Below, in pieces: positions 24,543 to 32,704 of a DNA stretch of 64,000 nt. Position 1 is the first letter of the stretch, and each line of letters starts with the position of its first letter. Made by a program: the position numbers and the translations under genes. The notes beneath the pieces are model-generated. The model made no database searches, was not told the DNA's origin, and saw nothing but the letters and a program-made list of their open reading frames with translations. Source of the stretch: Clostridium sp. AF15-31 (lineage in GTDB: Bacteria > Bacillota > Clostridia > Lachnospirales > Lachnospiraceae); contig NZ_QTXL01000004.1 of the NCBI RefSeq assembly GCF_003461625.1, positions 62,313-126,312 of the forward strand, read 5' to 3'.

Positions 24543-24920
24543 ATGATAAATTGGGAGGAGAGAAACAGAGCGAAAATACCAGGATCATATAAGGAGTGGC
24601 TTAGATTTTCAGGAAAATGTCGTATAGCAGGTAATACAGCAACATTTTGGGGACCGAATGAATTCCATTCTGAATATGTACCAGAAGGATTGGTTATAAT
24701 TGGGGAAATTAATGGTGATGGAGAAGTGGTGTGCTTTTTAAAGAATGAAGGCGTTTTTGTACGGGTATTTGAAGGGAAAACAACAGAGATTAATGATTTT
24801 GCGTGTGTTCTTAAGGAAATAATAAAATTAATGGATGATAAACTTATCTTATCTCAAGAAAGATATTTAGAAATATTGCAGAAAATCAAAGAAAAAAAGG
24901 GTAGGGAGAAAAATAAATAA
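24543..24920 (+). CDS. SMI1/KNR4 (SUKH)-like protein
   Basis: 125 aa. The pattern IPGSYKEWLRFSGKCRI, then GPNEFHSEYVPEGLVIIGEI and GEVVCFLKNEGVFV matches the SUKH fold found in many toxin-immunity proteins. A basic, charged tail follows. No polymorphic toxin gene is next to it, so it is an orphan immunity-like gene or has another role. It is AT-rich compared with the fructan locus. The start at 24543 has AGGAAGAAG before it. Confidence 0.7.
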   Translation: MINWEERNRAKIPGSYKEWLRFSGKCRIAGNTATFWGPNEFHSEYVPEGLVIIGEINGDGEVVCFLKNEGVFVRVFEGKTTEINDFACVLKEIIKLMDDKLILSQERYLEILQKIKEKKGREKNK

Positions 24921-25079
24921 GCGAGCAGGGACGCAGCAGTAAATGTGTCCCATTTGTGATACAGGCGGAATACAATAATAAAATGTGATTTCAATAATTA
25001 TATACGCTCATAAAATGTGAAAAATAAGTTAGTAAAAGCTATAATTATGTGATATAGTATTCTGTGAGGAGGTAGAAGT

Positions 25080-26414
25080 ATGTATTTTAAGAGAAAAATA
25101 GATGACTTTTTATTGAATTGGAAAGAAGATATATCGCATAAACCATTAATCATAAAAGGTGCAAGACAGATTGGAAAAACAGAGTCTATATTACATTTTG
25201 CAGGTAATGTCTATGCAAATGTTGTATATATAAATTTTGTGTTGGATAAAAGATTTCGTGCAATTGTAAGTGATGGCTATGATGTAGACACGGTAATAAA
25301 GAATATTTCTTTGGTTGATCCAAATTTGAAATTTGTTCCTGGGGAGACAGTTATAATTTTTGATGAAATACAGGAATATCCGGATGTAGCCACATGTTTG
25401 AAATCATTTAATATAGACAGAAGGTTTGATATTATTTGCAGTGGTTCTATGCTTGGGATTAATTATAAAAAGATTCATAGTAATAGCGTTGGAAACAAAA
25501 CAGATTATGAAATGTATTCTATGGACTTTGAAGAATTTTTGTGGGCAAAAGGATATACGCAGAAACACATTGATGACATTTTAAGGCATATGACTGAACT
25601 CAAACCATTTAACGAAACGGAGTTAAATGTGTATAAGGCGTTGTTTCTGGATTACTGTGTATTAGGTGGAATGCCGGATGTAATCAGAGGGTATATAGAA
25701 ACAGGTACATTTTCCGGATCGACTGCTGTGCAAGAACAGATCAGGCTTGATTATGAGGAGGATGTTCGTAAATATGCAGAAGGGCTGGATCAGGCAAAAA
25801 TCATAAGTATATATAGAAGTGTGCCCTCTCAGTTAGCGAAAGAAAATAAGAAGTTTCAGTTTAATAAAATAGATAAAAATGCCAGATCAAGGGAATATAC
25901 CGGTTGCATTGAATGGTTAATTGATGCAGGAGTTATTATAGAGTGTCAGTGCCTTGGGTATCCTGAGCTGCCACTTAAAGGAAATGTAGATGAAGGAAAA
26001 TTTAAGTTGTATTATCCGGATACGGGATTACTGATTTCTGCACTTGATGAAGAAGCGCAGGAGGATTTACGTGTAAATAAGAACCTTGGTGTTTATAAGG
26101 GCGCGTTATATGAAAATTTTGTAGCTGAAGCCTTTATTAAACAGAAATTGGGGTTATTTTACTATAAAAAAGAAAACTCAACTTTAGAGGAAGATTTTTT
26201 TGTCAGATCAAAAAGTGAGTTGCTGCCGGTAGAAGTTAAATCAAACAACGCCAGATCAAAATCTTTGTCTTCGCTGATAAAAAATGAAAATTACAGTGAT
26301 ATAAAAAACGGAATTAAGTTTGGTGATTTTAATGTTGGATATGTAAACAATATATATACGTTTCCGTATTTCTGTGCATTTATGATTAAGGCATTTGTAA
26401 AAAAATTGGATTAA
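25080..26414 (+). CDS. AAA ATPase with DUF4143 domain
   Basis: 444 aa. Walker A is IIKGARQIGKTES and Walker B VIIFDEIQEYP; sensor motif CSGSMLGI follows. A winged-helix segment and the C-terminal DUF4143 nuclease-like domain (ENFVAEAFIKQKLGLFYYKK, then LLPVEVKSNNARSKSL with E-V-K) come after residue 200. This family is abundant in gut anaerobes and archaea, role unknown, often associated with mobile DNA. AGGAGGTAGAAG precedes the start. It appears to be a single-gene unit. Confidence 0.9.
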   Translation: MYFKRKIDDFLLNWKEDISHKPLIIKGARQIGKTESILHFAGNVYANVVYINFVLDKRFRAIVSDGYDVDTVIKNISLVDPNLKFVPGETVIIFDEIQEYPDVATCLKSFNIDRRFDIICSGSMLGINYKKIHSNSVGNKTDYEMYSMDFEEFLWAKGYTQKHIDDILRHMTELKPFNETELNVYKALFLDYCVLGGMPDVIRGYIETGTFSGSTAVQEQIRLDYEEDVRKYAEGLDQAKIISIYRSVPSQLAKENKKFQFNKIDKNARSREYTGCIEWLIDAGVIIECQCLGYPELPLKGNVDEGKFKLYYPDTGLLISALDEEAQEDLRVNKNLGVYKGALYENFVAEAFIKQKLGLFYYKKENSTLEEDFFVRSKSELLPVEVKSNNARSKSLSSLIKNENYSDIKNGIKFGDFNVGYVNNIYTFPYFCAFMIKAFVKKLD

Positions 26415-26524
26415 AAATATAGTGTAATCTTTATGGAATTTCATTAGGCTTATTTGATTTTGCGAATAAGGCTTTCCTTAAGTGGGTGAAGGCTGATAAG
26501 GATGATTTAGATGGAGAAATAATA

Positions 26525-27010
26525 ATGCAGATATTTGTTGATGCAGATGCGTGTCCGGTAGTGGACATTGTTGAGACGATCGCAGAAAAATATAATATAC
26601 CAACTACACTTTTGTGTGACACGAACCATGTGCTGTATTCTGATTACAGTGAAGTTATAGTGGTTGGTGCCGGTGCGGATGCAGTAGATTATAAGCTGAT
26701 CAGCATATGCCATAAAGGGGATATCGTAGTGTCACAGGACTATGGCGTTGCTGCTATGGCACTTGGTAAAGGGGCATATGCCATTCATCAATCCGGTAAG
26801 TGGTATACAAATGAAAATATTGACCAGATGCTGATGGAACGGCATCTTAACAAGAAAACAAGGCGAAGTTGTCATAAGCATCATATGAAAGGACCGAGAA
26901 AACGTACAGAAGATGATGATTTACGTTTTGCTCAATCCTTTGAAAAACTCATACGGATGGCAAAGGCAAATGAAGGCAGTTCGAAGGAAAATGATGAACA
27001 AAGAAAATAG
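26525..27010 (+). CDS. YaiI/YqxD (DUF188) family protein
   Basis: 161 aa with the NYN/PIN-like start MQIFVDADACPVVDIVE, the conserved GADAVDYKLISICHKGDIVVS and DYGVAAMALGKGA, and a His/Arg-rich SCHKHHMKGPRKRT segment. The acidic cluster fits a metal-dependent nuclease fold but activity is unproven. The start at 26525 is chosen from the conserved N terminus; the frame is open upstream for about 35 codons without an obvious start, perhaps a trace of a fused or lost gene. Confidence 0.9.
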   Translation: MQIFVDADACPVVDIVETIAEKYNIPTTLLCDTNHVLYSDYSEVIVVGAGADAVDYKLISICHKGDIVVSQDYGVAAMALGKGAYAIHQSGKWYTNENIDQMLMERHLNKKTRRSCHKHHMKGPRKRTEDDDLRFAQSFEKLIRMAKANEGSSKENDEQRK

Positions 27011-27140
27011 TTGCATGGCTATCTCTATATTGTACATTTGTTTGTAAAATGGAAAAATGAAGCTGAGAATGATGGCTGGTTGCTGATCATAGCGTGATGT
27101 GATCATATATGAGCTTTTTGGACGGACAGAGTAAGAAGTA

Positions 27141-28415
27141 TCAGGTTTCTACCAGTGGCAGTAATACTCTGACGGTGAAGATCTCGTCTTTTGCAAAGAA
27201 CTGGAACTGTCCATGATAGGAGTCCGCGATCGCAGCAATATTCTTAGTTCCGAAACCATGTCCTGTCTGCGTGGAGACAGGCAATCCATTTTCAAAAGCA
27301 ACCGTTCCGATAAACGGATTGCTGATCTGGATCAGAAGCGTCTGATTCCGTTCGGCGAGCTGAACCTGTATGAATTTTTCCTCTGTTTCGATCGATGCAT
27401 GGAGCGCATTTTCCAGAGCATTTGACAGAATCGCACATAGCTTTGTGTCGGACAGAGGAATTTCTGCAGGGATAGAAGCCTGAACCAGCAGGGAGATGCC
27501 CTCTGATTCCGCTTTGGTATCATAGGCGGACAGAAGCAGATTGATCAGCTCGTTTGAACAGAAGCGTTTTGGAGTGATCGCATCTAAGTCGGATTGGGCG
27601 GTTTGTATATATTCCTGAATCTTATCCAGATTCCCGGTTCCTGCAAGTGCCTGCAAATAAGTAAAATGATGGCGCATATCATGACGGTAGGAGGCTGCCT
27701 GTGTCTGCATGGTGCGCATATGATTCAGATCAATGGCAGCATGTGTAAGCTGCATATGAAGAGATTCTGCCAGGCGTTCTGCCTGTTCCTGTTCTTCCAG
27801 TTTATGATAATAATAAAAGATAAAAACAAAATAGAAAATGCAGCAAATGGACGGCATAAACTGAACTACAAATTCGTTGCTGGTATAAAGCATATCGGTA
27901 TAAATCGTAGAGGCATAATCGAAAAGATAGTAGCAGAGAGGAAGGATGCCAAGAATATAGACGGATTTATTTGCTTTTGGCATAAAATGCTGCGCCAGAT
28001 TTGATTCATAGTGGTATAGGAAATAAAAGGTTACAAAGGCACATCCTACATAAACGATCGTATAGATGATCTTATTGTCAGAAAATAAGCGAACCGCCAG
28101 TCCGCACCAGAGAGGGATCTGACAGCACATATAGGCAGTCAAGACACTGACAATCGAAGTGATCCATGAGCATTTGTATATCAGCCAGAGAAAAAGCACC
28201 AACGGAAGATGTACAACGACCGGATACAGCCCTCGGGAAATCTCCTGTCCGAAGACTGCGAAAGAAATGATCTGAAGTATTCCGTCGAGGGCACAGAAAA
28301 CAGACAGAGTGAGTATGTTTTTCCGGTTAAAAGGAACACCGGTAAAACATACGCTTGCTACTGTACCAAAGAGGAACACGGTAATAAAATAAATACTGTC
28401 GCAGAGAAAACTCAT
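27141..28415 (-). CDS. AgrC/ComD-like GHKL sensor kinase
   Basis: 424 aa. About six transmembrane helices fill residues 1-205, then a dimerisation helix with the phospho-acceptor motif YRHDMRHHFTYL. The GHKL ATPase domain has the N-box LCAILSNALENALHAS and a G-box in TGHGFGTKNIAAIAD. This arrangement belongs to the HPK10 peptide-pheromone or accessory-type kinases. No AgrB/AgrD-like genes adjoin, so the ligand is unknown. It is transcribed with, and 15 bases after, the LytTR regulator gene. Confidence 0.92.
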   Translation of the reverse strand: MSFLCDSIYFITVFLFGTVASVCFTGVPFNRKNILTLSVFCALDGILQIISFAVFGQEISRGLYPVVVHLPLVLFLWLIYKCSWITSIVSVLTAYMCCQIPLWCGLAVRLFSDNKIIYTIVYVGCAFVTFYFLYHYESNLAQHFMPKANKSVYILGILPLCYYLFDYASTIYTDMLYTSNEFVVQFMPSICCIFYFVFIFYYYHKLEEQEQAERLAESLHMQLTHAAIDLNHMRTMQTQAASYRHDMRHHFTYLQALAGTGNLDKIQEYIQTAQSDLDAITPKRFCSNELINLLLSAYDTKAESEGISLLVQASIPAEIPLSDTKLCAILSNALENALHASIETEEKFIQVQLAERNQTLLIQISNPFIGTVAFENGLPVSTQTGHGFGTKNIAAIADSYHGQFQFFAKDEIFTVRVLLPLVET

Positions 28416-28430
28416 ATCATTGTCTCCTTA

Positions 28431-29165
28431 TTATTTCCCAAAAGAGTTTGTATAGGCAAAATTTAAAAACTGTTCCGAAATCTTCGTGTAGTTATTTCTG
28501 GAAAGCGGAATCTTCTGACCGTCTGTCAGGATGATATCGCTTTTCGTAACATATTGAATGTAATGCATATTTACCGCATAAGAACGATGTGGATATATAA
28601 AGTCCGGATAGGCTTTCAGAATATCCTGAAATTCCGTAAAGGTCATTACGGCAGAGATCATGGTCTGATCTGCCAGATGTAAGGTAATGGTTCTGTGTGT
28701 GACCTCACCATAGACCAGAGAGGATACCCGGATCCGGCTGTACTGCTTCTCTGTCGTATAAATGATGAAGCTTGCGGTATCTTTCTCATCCAGTTCGGCG
28801 AGAATGGAATCTATGGAGGCAAAAAATTTTTCTTCGGTTACCGGTTTTAACAGATAGTTCTGGGCTTTTACTTCGTAGCTGTCTACCGCATATTCCGGAG
28901 AACTTGTCAGGAATATGATCTCGGTATCTGTTCCGGAAGCTCTGATATTTCTCGCAATCTCAATTCCGTTTTCTCCTGGCATTAAAATGTCCAGGATCGT
29001 AATATCAAATCGTTTTCCTTGATCGATGGCATCCAGTAATGAGAAGCCATTTTGAAATATATGAATCTGAAGCGGTGTGGCATGAAGCTCCTGATATCGT
29101 TTGAAAAGCGCTGCCAGTATCTGCCGTTCCTGTTTGCTGTCGTCACAAATCGCTATATGTATCAA
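28431..29165 (-). CDS. LytTR-family response regulator
   Basis: 244 aa. The receiver domain has the acidic start IAICDDSKQE, phospho-Asp in TILDILMPGENG, and FLTSSPEYA and LLKPV motifs. Residues 135-240 form the LytTR DNA-binding domain (YTTEKQYSRIRVSSLVYGEV, FIYPHRSYAVNMHYI, GQKIPLSRNNY). It pairs with the downstream kinase. Two direct repeats at 29284-29315, with the 21-base period typical of LytTR sites, lie just upstream of its likely promoter, suggesting positive autoregulation. Confidence 0.93.
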   Translation of the reverse strand: MIHIAICDDSKQERQILAALFKRYQELHATPLQIHIFQNGFSLLDAIDQGKRFDITILDILMPGENGIEIARNIRASGTDTEIIFLTSSPEYAVDSYEVKAQNYLLKPVTEEKFFASIDSILAELDEKDTASFIIYTTEKQYSRIRVSSLVYGEVTHRTITLHLADQTMISAVMTFTEFQDILKAYPDFIYPHRSYAVNMHYIQYVTKSDIILTDGQKIPLSRNNYTKISEQFLNFAYTNSFGK

Positions 29166-29254
29166 AAAATCTACTCCTTATCATGGCTTAACAAATATAT
29201 GATAAGCCGGTCGTTGATCGTCATTTGTACAGGCGTACTCATTGACCTGGGTTC

Positions 29255-29315
29255 ATTATAGCATAGTTCTGATCAAATCGACGGACATTTCATGCACATA
29301 TAGTGACATTTCATG
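29255..29315 (-). promoter_or_regulatory. LytTR direct repeats and -10 of the regulator-kinase operon
   Basis: GACATTTCATG occurs at 29284-29294 and 29305-29315 (period 21). On the minus strand a TATAAT (complement of 29255-29260) with a weak -35 lies just downstream. The layout suits an activator-dependent, autoregulated promoter. Confidence 0.6.
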
Positions 29316-29412
29316 TAGCGGATGCAAAAAAAAGAAATCTGTTGTAGAATGCGGAGCTGCTTCATGATAGACTGAAAATATCAAGAGAATTCAGATCAAT
29401 AGAGGATTAATA

Positions 29413-29613
29413 ATGGGAAAAGTACGATTCAATGATAATACAGAAATAGTTGCAGCTGTAAAAGAAGGACTAAAAAGGAAGGATGGATATTGTCCGTGCA
29501 GGCTTGAAAAGATACCGGAGAATAAATGTATCTGTAAAGAATTTCGGGATCAGATCAATGATCCGGAGTTTGAGGGATACTGCCATTGTCAGTTATATTA
29601 CAAAGAAAAGTAA
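29413..29613 (+). CDS. Small ferredoxin-thioredoxin reductase catalytic-like protein
   Basis: 66 aa. Three Cys pairs are present: CPC at 27-29, CIC at 39-41 and CHC at 57-59, with KEFRDQ and GYCHCQLYY around them, as in the catalytic (beta) subunit of ferredoxin-thioredoxin reductase, which uses a [4Fe-4S] cluster and adjacent disulfide. The spacings (9 and 15) and CIC in place of CPC differ from the chloroplast enzyme. It may donate electrons to thioredoxin-like partners. No variable subunit is nearby. The upstream sequence lacks a clear ribosome site apart from a weak GAGG. Confidence 0.8.
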   Translation: MGKVRFNDNTEIVAAVKEGLKRKDGYCPCRLEKIPENKCICKEFRDQINDPEFEGYCHCQLYYKEK

Positions 29614-29675
29614 AATAATATATGAATTATTATCAGAACATATAGACTGGTTCGTCAAAATAAACATAAAAATAT

Positions 29676-29711
29676 TAATAAATCCAAAAAAATTGCTAAT
29701 AAATCCAAAAA
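29676..29711 (+). promoter_or_regulatory. 21-bp-spaced direct repeats before the Mgl promoter
   Basis: TAATAAATCCAAAAA occurs at 29676-29690 and again at 29697-29711. A TATAAT (29742-29747) with poor -35 follows at the distance expected for an AraC-type activator bound next to polymerase. The YesN-type regulator at 34603 is the likely ligand. Confidence 0.65.
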
Positions 29712-29808
29712 TATTCTATTCTTTCTTCCTGCTTGTCACATTATAATGAATTTAGTCAATGAGACAGAGCGAAAAATAAACAAAATGTACAAACAGGAGG
29801 AATGAAAT

Positions 29809-31083
29809 ATGAGAAAGAAAAAAATTATAGCTGTCGTTGCAGCAGCAACACTTGCATTATCAATGGTAGGATGTGGATCAGGCGGATCAGGCGGATCAGG
29901 CGGAAGCAGCTCAAGCGGAGTTGCAAATAAGGATAAGCCACTTTGCTGGTTCAACCGTCAGCCATCCAACAGCTCAACAGGAGAACTTGATAAGGAAGCA
30001 TTAAGCTTCAACAAAGATACTTATTATGTAGGCTTCGATGCTAACCAGGGTGCTGAGCTTCAGGGTCAGATGGTACTTGATTATATCAAAGCAAATGCAG
30101 CAACAATTGACCGTAACGGTGATGGCGTTATCGGATACGTTTTAGCAATCGGTGATATCGGACACAATGACTCAATCGCTCGTACTCGTGGTGTTCGTTC
30201 AGCACTTGGCACAGGAGTTGATGCAAATGGTGCAGTTGATTCAACACCTGCAGGTACAAACGTAGACGGATCAGCAAAAGTTGTTCAGGATGCAAAGCTT
30301 GATGTAGATGGTAAGACATATACAATCCGTGAGCTTGCTTCACAGGAAATGAAGAACTCAGCAGGTGCTACATGGGATGCAGCAACAGCAGGAAACGCTA
30401 TCGGAACATGGACAGCTTCATTCGGTGATCAGATTGATGTAGTTGTTTCAAATAACGATGGTATGGGAATGTCAATGTTCAATGCATGGGCAAAGGATAA
30501 CAAGGTTCCTACATTTGGATACGATGCTAACAGCGATGCAGTAGCAGCTATTGCAGAAGGTTACGGCGGAACAATTTCACAGCATGCAGATGTTCAGGCT
30601 TACTTAACACTCAGAGTTCTTCGTAACGCACTTGATGGTGTAGACGTTGATACAGGTATCGGTACACCTGATGAAGCAGGTAACTGCTTAACAGAAGGTG
30701 AAGATTACAGATACAGCGAAGAAGAAAGATCATACTACGCATTAAACGTAGCAGTAACTGCTGAAAACTATCAGGATTTCACAGATTCAACAAAGGTTTA
30801 TGACAAGGTTTCAAAACAGCTTGATTCAAGCAAGAGCCCAACAAAGAAAGTATGGCTTGATATCTACAACGCTTCAGATAACTTCTTAAGCTCAACATAC
30901 CAGCCACTTCTTGAGAATTACGATGATCTGCTCAACCTGAAAGTAGATTACATCGGTGGTGATGGTCAGACAGAGTCTAACATTACAAACCGTCTTGGTA
31001 ACCCGGGCGAATATGACGCATTTGCGATCAACATGGTTAAGACAGATAATGCAGCATCATACACAACACTTCTTAACAAATAA
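29809..31083 (+). CDS. Galactose/glucose-binding lipoprotein, circularly permuted (MglB-like)
   Basis: 424 aa. Signal peptide with lipobox SMVGC (Cys22), then a Gly/Ser linker to residue 37. The mature part begins with what is normally the middle of the first lobe (CWFNRQP, then YYVGFDANQGAELQG), continues through the Ca-loop DRNGDGVIG, GHNDSIART, the WDAATAG stretch, SNNDGMGMS and GYDAN, and only then, at residues 346-424, gives the segment that normally starts the family (KKVWLDIYNASDNFLSSTYQ, then FAINMVKTDNAASYTTLL). Nearly all sugar contacts known from E. coli GBP have equivalents (Asp of SDNF, Asn49, His/Asp/Arg of GHNDSIART, Trp, Asn, Asp); Asn256 seems replaced. It feeds the ABC genes downstream. 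The homologue at 39076 keeps the normal order. Confidence 0.9.
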   Translation: MRKKKIIAVVAAATLALSMVGCGSGGSGGSGGSSSSGVANKDKPLCWFNRQPSNSSTGELDKEALSFNKDTYYVGFDANQGAELQGQMVLDYIKANAATIDRNGDGVIGYVLAIGDIGHNDSIARTRGVRSALGTGVDANGAVDSTPAGTNVDGSAKVVQDAKLDVDGKTYTIRELASQEMKNSAGATWDAATAGNAIGTWTASFGDQIDVVVSNNDGMGMSMFNAWAKDNKVPTFGYDANSDAVAAIAEGYGGTISQHADVQAYLTLRVLRNALDGVDVDTGIGTPDEAGNCLTEGEDYRYSEEERSYYALNVAVTAENYQDFTDSTKVYDKVSKQLDSSKSPTKKVWLDIYNASDNFLSSTYQPLLENYDDLLNLKVDYIGGDGQTESNITNRLGNPGEYDAFAINMVKTDNAASYTTLLNK

Positions 31084-31118
31084 GATAACGGATCGGCAGG
31101 CAATAATGATTTAACTCA

Positions 31119-31156
31119 GAGGGGTGTCAGATACAAGATTTGATACCCTTCTTTTA
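31119..31156 (+). terminator. Attenuating hairpin between binding protein and ATPase
   Basis: GGGGTGTCA pairs with TGATACCC, followed by TTCTTTT. It probably acts as a partial terminator so that binding protein is made in excess. Confidence 0.55.
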
Positions 31157-31177
31157 CTAAGAAAGGGAAGTAGAGAT

Positions 31178-32686
31178 ATGGCAGAAGATAAGAATAAATA
31201 CATCTTATCGATTCAGGGCATGAGCAAGTCATTCGGTAGAAACAAGGTTCTGGATCACATTAACCTGAATGTGAAACCGGGCTCGATCATGGGTCTTATG
31301 GGTGAGAACGGTGCCGGAAAATCGACAATGATGAAATGTCTCTTCGGAACCTATCAGAAGGACGAAGGAACTATAATATTAGATGGTAAAGAAGTAAACT
31401 TCTCAGGTCCAAAGGATGCCCTTGAAAACGGAGTTGCAATGGTTCATCAGGAGCTTAACCAGTGTCTTGAAAGAAGCGTTGTGGACAACCTGTTCCTGGG
31501 ACGTTACCCAAAGAATTCCCTCGGTGTGATCGATGAGGGCAGAATGAAAAAAGAAGCTTCGGATCTGTTCAGAAAGCTCGGTATTACCGTAAATCTGACA
31601 CAGCCGATGAAGAAAATGTCAGTATCGCAGCGTCAGATGTGTGAGATCGCAAAGGCTATTTCTTACAACTCAAAAGTAATTGTACTTGATGAGCCTACAT
31701 CCTCACTGACAGCACCTGAGGTTGCAAAGCTGTTCAAGATGATGAGACAGTTAAAAGAGCAGGGAATTTCCCTGATTTATATATCACATAAAATGGATGA
31801 GATCTTCGAGATCTGTGACCAGATATCCGTTCTTCGAGATGGTAGTCTGGTAATGACAAAAGACAGTAAGGACACAAACATGAACGAACTGATCTCCGCA
31901 ATGGTTGGTCGTTCTCTTGACAATAGATTTCCACCTGTAGACAATGAGCCCGGTGAGACAGTTCTCTCCGTACAGAACCTGTCAACAAAGTATGCACCAA
32001 AGCTCCAGAACATCACATTTGATGTTAAGAAGGGTGAGATTTTCGGACTGTATGGTCTGGTAGGTGCAGGTCGTACAGAGCTCCTTGAAACCATATTCGG
32101 TATGCGTACAAGAGCAGCAGGAAATGTACTTTATAACGGCAAGATGATGAACTTCTCATCACCAAAGGATGCCATGGATCATGGTTTTGCCCTGATCACA
32201 GAGGAAAGAAAAGCAAACGGACTTTTCCTGAAAGCAGATATCACATTTAATACAACAATTGCAAATATGAATCACTATAAGAGCGGAATCGCACTTAGCC
32301 ATGACGATATGGTTCGTGCAACCGCAGAGGAGATCAAGGTCATGCATACAAAATGTATGGGACCGGATGATATGATCGCAAACCTCTCCGGTGGTAACCA
32401 GCAGAAGGTTATCTTCGGTAAATGGCTGGAGCGTTCTCCTAATGTATTTATGATGGATGATCCTACAAGAGGTATCGATGTAGGTGCCAAGTACGAGATC
32501 TATGAACTGATCATCAATATGGCAAAGCAAGGTAAAACGATCATCGTTGTATCCTCAGAGATGCCTGAGATCCTTGGTATCACAAACCGTATCGGTGTTA
32601 TGTCGAACGGTCATCTTGCAGGAATCGTAAATACAAAAGAGACCAACCAGGAAGAATTATTAAGACTTAGTGCAAAATATTTGTAA
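31178..32686 (+). CDS. mglA: Galactose/methyl-galactoside ABC importer ATP-binding protein (MglA-like)
   Basis: 502 aa with two ATPase halves. Half 1: Walker A GENGAGKST, signature region MSVSQRQMCEIAKA, Walker B VIVLDEPTSSL. Half 2: degenerate Walker A GLVGAGRTE, signature LSGGNQQKVIFGKWL, Walker B VFMMDDPTRGID, in which the usual Glu after the Walker B Asp is Asp. The start at 31178 (MAEDKNKY) has GGGAAGTAGAG before it; a longer frame would cross the hairpin. It energises uptake for the binding protein and permease on either side. Confidence 0.94.
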   Translation: MAEDKNKYILSIQGMSKSFGRNKVLDHINLNVKPGSIMGLMGENGAGKSTMMKCLFGTYQKDEGTIILDGKEVNFSGPKDALENGVAMVHQELNQCLERSVVDNLFLGRYPKNSLGVIDEGRMKKEASDLFRKLGITVNLTQPMKKMSVSQRQMCEIAKAISYNSKVIVLDEPTSSLTAPEVAKLFKMMRQLKEQGISLIYISHKMDEIFEICDQISVLRDGSLVMTKDSKDTNMNELISAMVGRSLDNRFPPVDNEPGETVLSVQNLSTKYAPKLQNITFDVKKGEIFGLYGLVGAGRTELLETIFGMRTRAAGNVLYNGKMMNFSSPKDAMDHGFALITEERKANGLFLKADITFNTTIANMNHYKSGIALSHDDMVRATAEEIKVMHTKCMGPDDMIANLSGGNQQKVIFGKWLERSPNVFMMDDPTRGIDVGAKYEIYELIINMAKQGKTIIVVSSEMPEILGITNRIGVMSNGHLAGIVNTKETNQEELLRLSAKYL

Positions 32687-32704
32687 TAGAGAGGAGTTTT
32701 GGTT

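Noticed and set aside
24543..26414. A toxin-immunity or defence system formed by the SUKH-like gene and the DUF4143 ATPase.
   Set aside because: The genes are separate units with a 159-base gap, and no toxin, nuclease or other defence gene accompanies them.
27141..29165. A complete agr-type quorum-sensing locus with AgrB and AgrD.
   Set aside because: No AgrB-like membrane protease or short peptide gene was seen next to the kinase and regulator on either strand.
30128..30343. Antisense open frames within the Mgl and fructan genes.
   Set aside because: They are shadows of strongly biased coding sequence, lack ribosome sites and show no recognisable protein pattern.
29809..31083. The unusual order of the galactose-binding protein as an assembly error or frameshift.
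   Set aside because: The frame is continuous, has a signal peptide, ribosome site and promoter in the right places, the flanking operon is intact, and the joined segments keep their ligand residues.
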